NCBI GenBank assembly: GCA_036873755.1
Contig: JAVTVY010018815.1
Location: forward strand, 1-64,000
DNA length: 64,000 bases
Source: Hanleya hanleyi
Lineage: Eukaryota > Mollusca > Polyplacophora > Lepidopleurida > Hanleyidae
Direction: 5' to 3'
Each line of letters starts with the position of its first letter. Within the stretch, counting starts at the first letter, position 1. Shown in pieces: positions 63,753-64,000 of the stretch. The position numbers were made by a program, and so were the translations under genes. The notes beneath the pieces were generated by a model, which was not told the origin of the DNA, did no database searches, and saw nothing but the letters and a program-made list of their open reading frames with translations.

Positions 63753-64000
63753 TTCGAGAATTCCCGATATCGGAAATTGAATTCCCGATATCGGAATTAA
63801 AATTTCCGATATCGGAAATTCATGATCTTCAATTCTCGATATCGGAAATTGAATTCTCGATATCGGAAATTGAATTTCCGATATCGAAAATTGCAATTCC
63901 CGATATCGGAAATTAGAATTTTCGATATCGGAAATTGAATTTCCGATATCGGGAATTGCAATTTCCGATATCGGGAATTCGGGGACAATTCCCGATATCG
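63753..64000. repeat. Phased array of CGATATCG palindromes
   Basis: Eleven copies of CGATATCG, usually within TTCCCGATATCGGAA or TTCCGATATCGGAA, start at 63765, 63786, 63807, 63837, 63858, 63879, 63901, 63923, 63944, 63966 and 63993. Steps are 21, 21, 30, 21, 21, 22, 22, 21, 22 and 27 bp. The array runs off the window. Confidence 0.95.

Noticed and set aside
63753..64000. CRISPR-like array or a repeat protein (63-codon frame)
   Set aside because: Units are palindromes with 13-14-bp AT-rich spacers that are themselves repetitive; the 21-bp step keeps frames open by itself.

Overview
This is animal genomic DNA: AT-rich, full of repeats, with one large intron-split gene. The repeats point to a lophotrochozoan, most likely a mollusc. 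They include a tRNA-derived SINE, short-interspersed tails ending in an 'aagcgacgttaaat ... cactcactc' motif, Helitron-like elements with internal ~160-bp tandem repeats of the kind known from bivalves, and many terminal-inverted-repeat elements. Species cannot be fixed from this window.

The only intact protein gene is that of the largest RNA polymerase II subunit (RPB1, POLR2A). It lies on the + strand from a TATA-like promoter near 18.8 kb to a stop at 48366. I resolved 26 coding exons, all bounded by GT...AG with phases that join without a break. They total 5877 nt and encode 1958 residues, against 1970 in human. The catalytic NADFDGDEM motif, bridge helix, trigger loop and a C-terminal domain of exactly 52 heptads are all present.

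The most interesting signal is in the introns. Seven successive-region introns (8, 10, 11, 12, 14, 15, 16) each carry a sense-strand box C/D snoRNA-like unit of about 72-82 nt. There are two families. Introns 8 and 10 hold one whose D-box guide is complementary over 14 nt to the conserved 18S rRNA stretch GAAAAAAUUAGAGUG. Introns 11, 12, 14, 15 and 16 hold one whose two guides both pair with the 18S 530-loop region; the D' guide points at the U next to the decoding-centre G (human U627, yeast U578). Terminal stems covary between copies. The RNA polymerase II gene therefore appears to be a multi-snoRNA host gene.

Layout. 1-18.8 kb: no gene seen; foldback elements, TTAA-flanked elements and a deep nest of insertions at 7.6-11.9 kb (a dispersed P-family repeat containing a CAGG-ended MITE, containing a Helitron-like element, containing a LINE and a SINE). 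18.8-49.3 kb: POLR2A, its introns loaded with MITEs (three share GGGCTGTTCC ends and TWA target duplications), a 157-bp tandem array, a 30-bp x5 array and a strange low-complexity block. 49.3-64 kb: decayed mobile DNA: a Ty3/gypsy pol relic, a probable Polinton/Maverick relic, a second Helitron-like copy with a readable empty site, a Penelope-like reverse transcriptase relic and, at the right edge, an array of CGATATCG palindromes spaced 21-22 bp apart.
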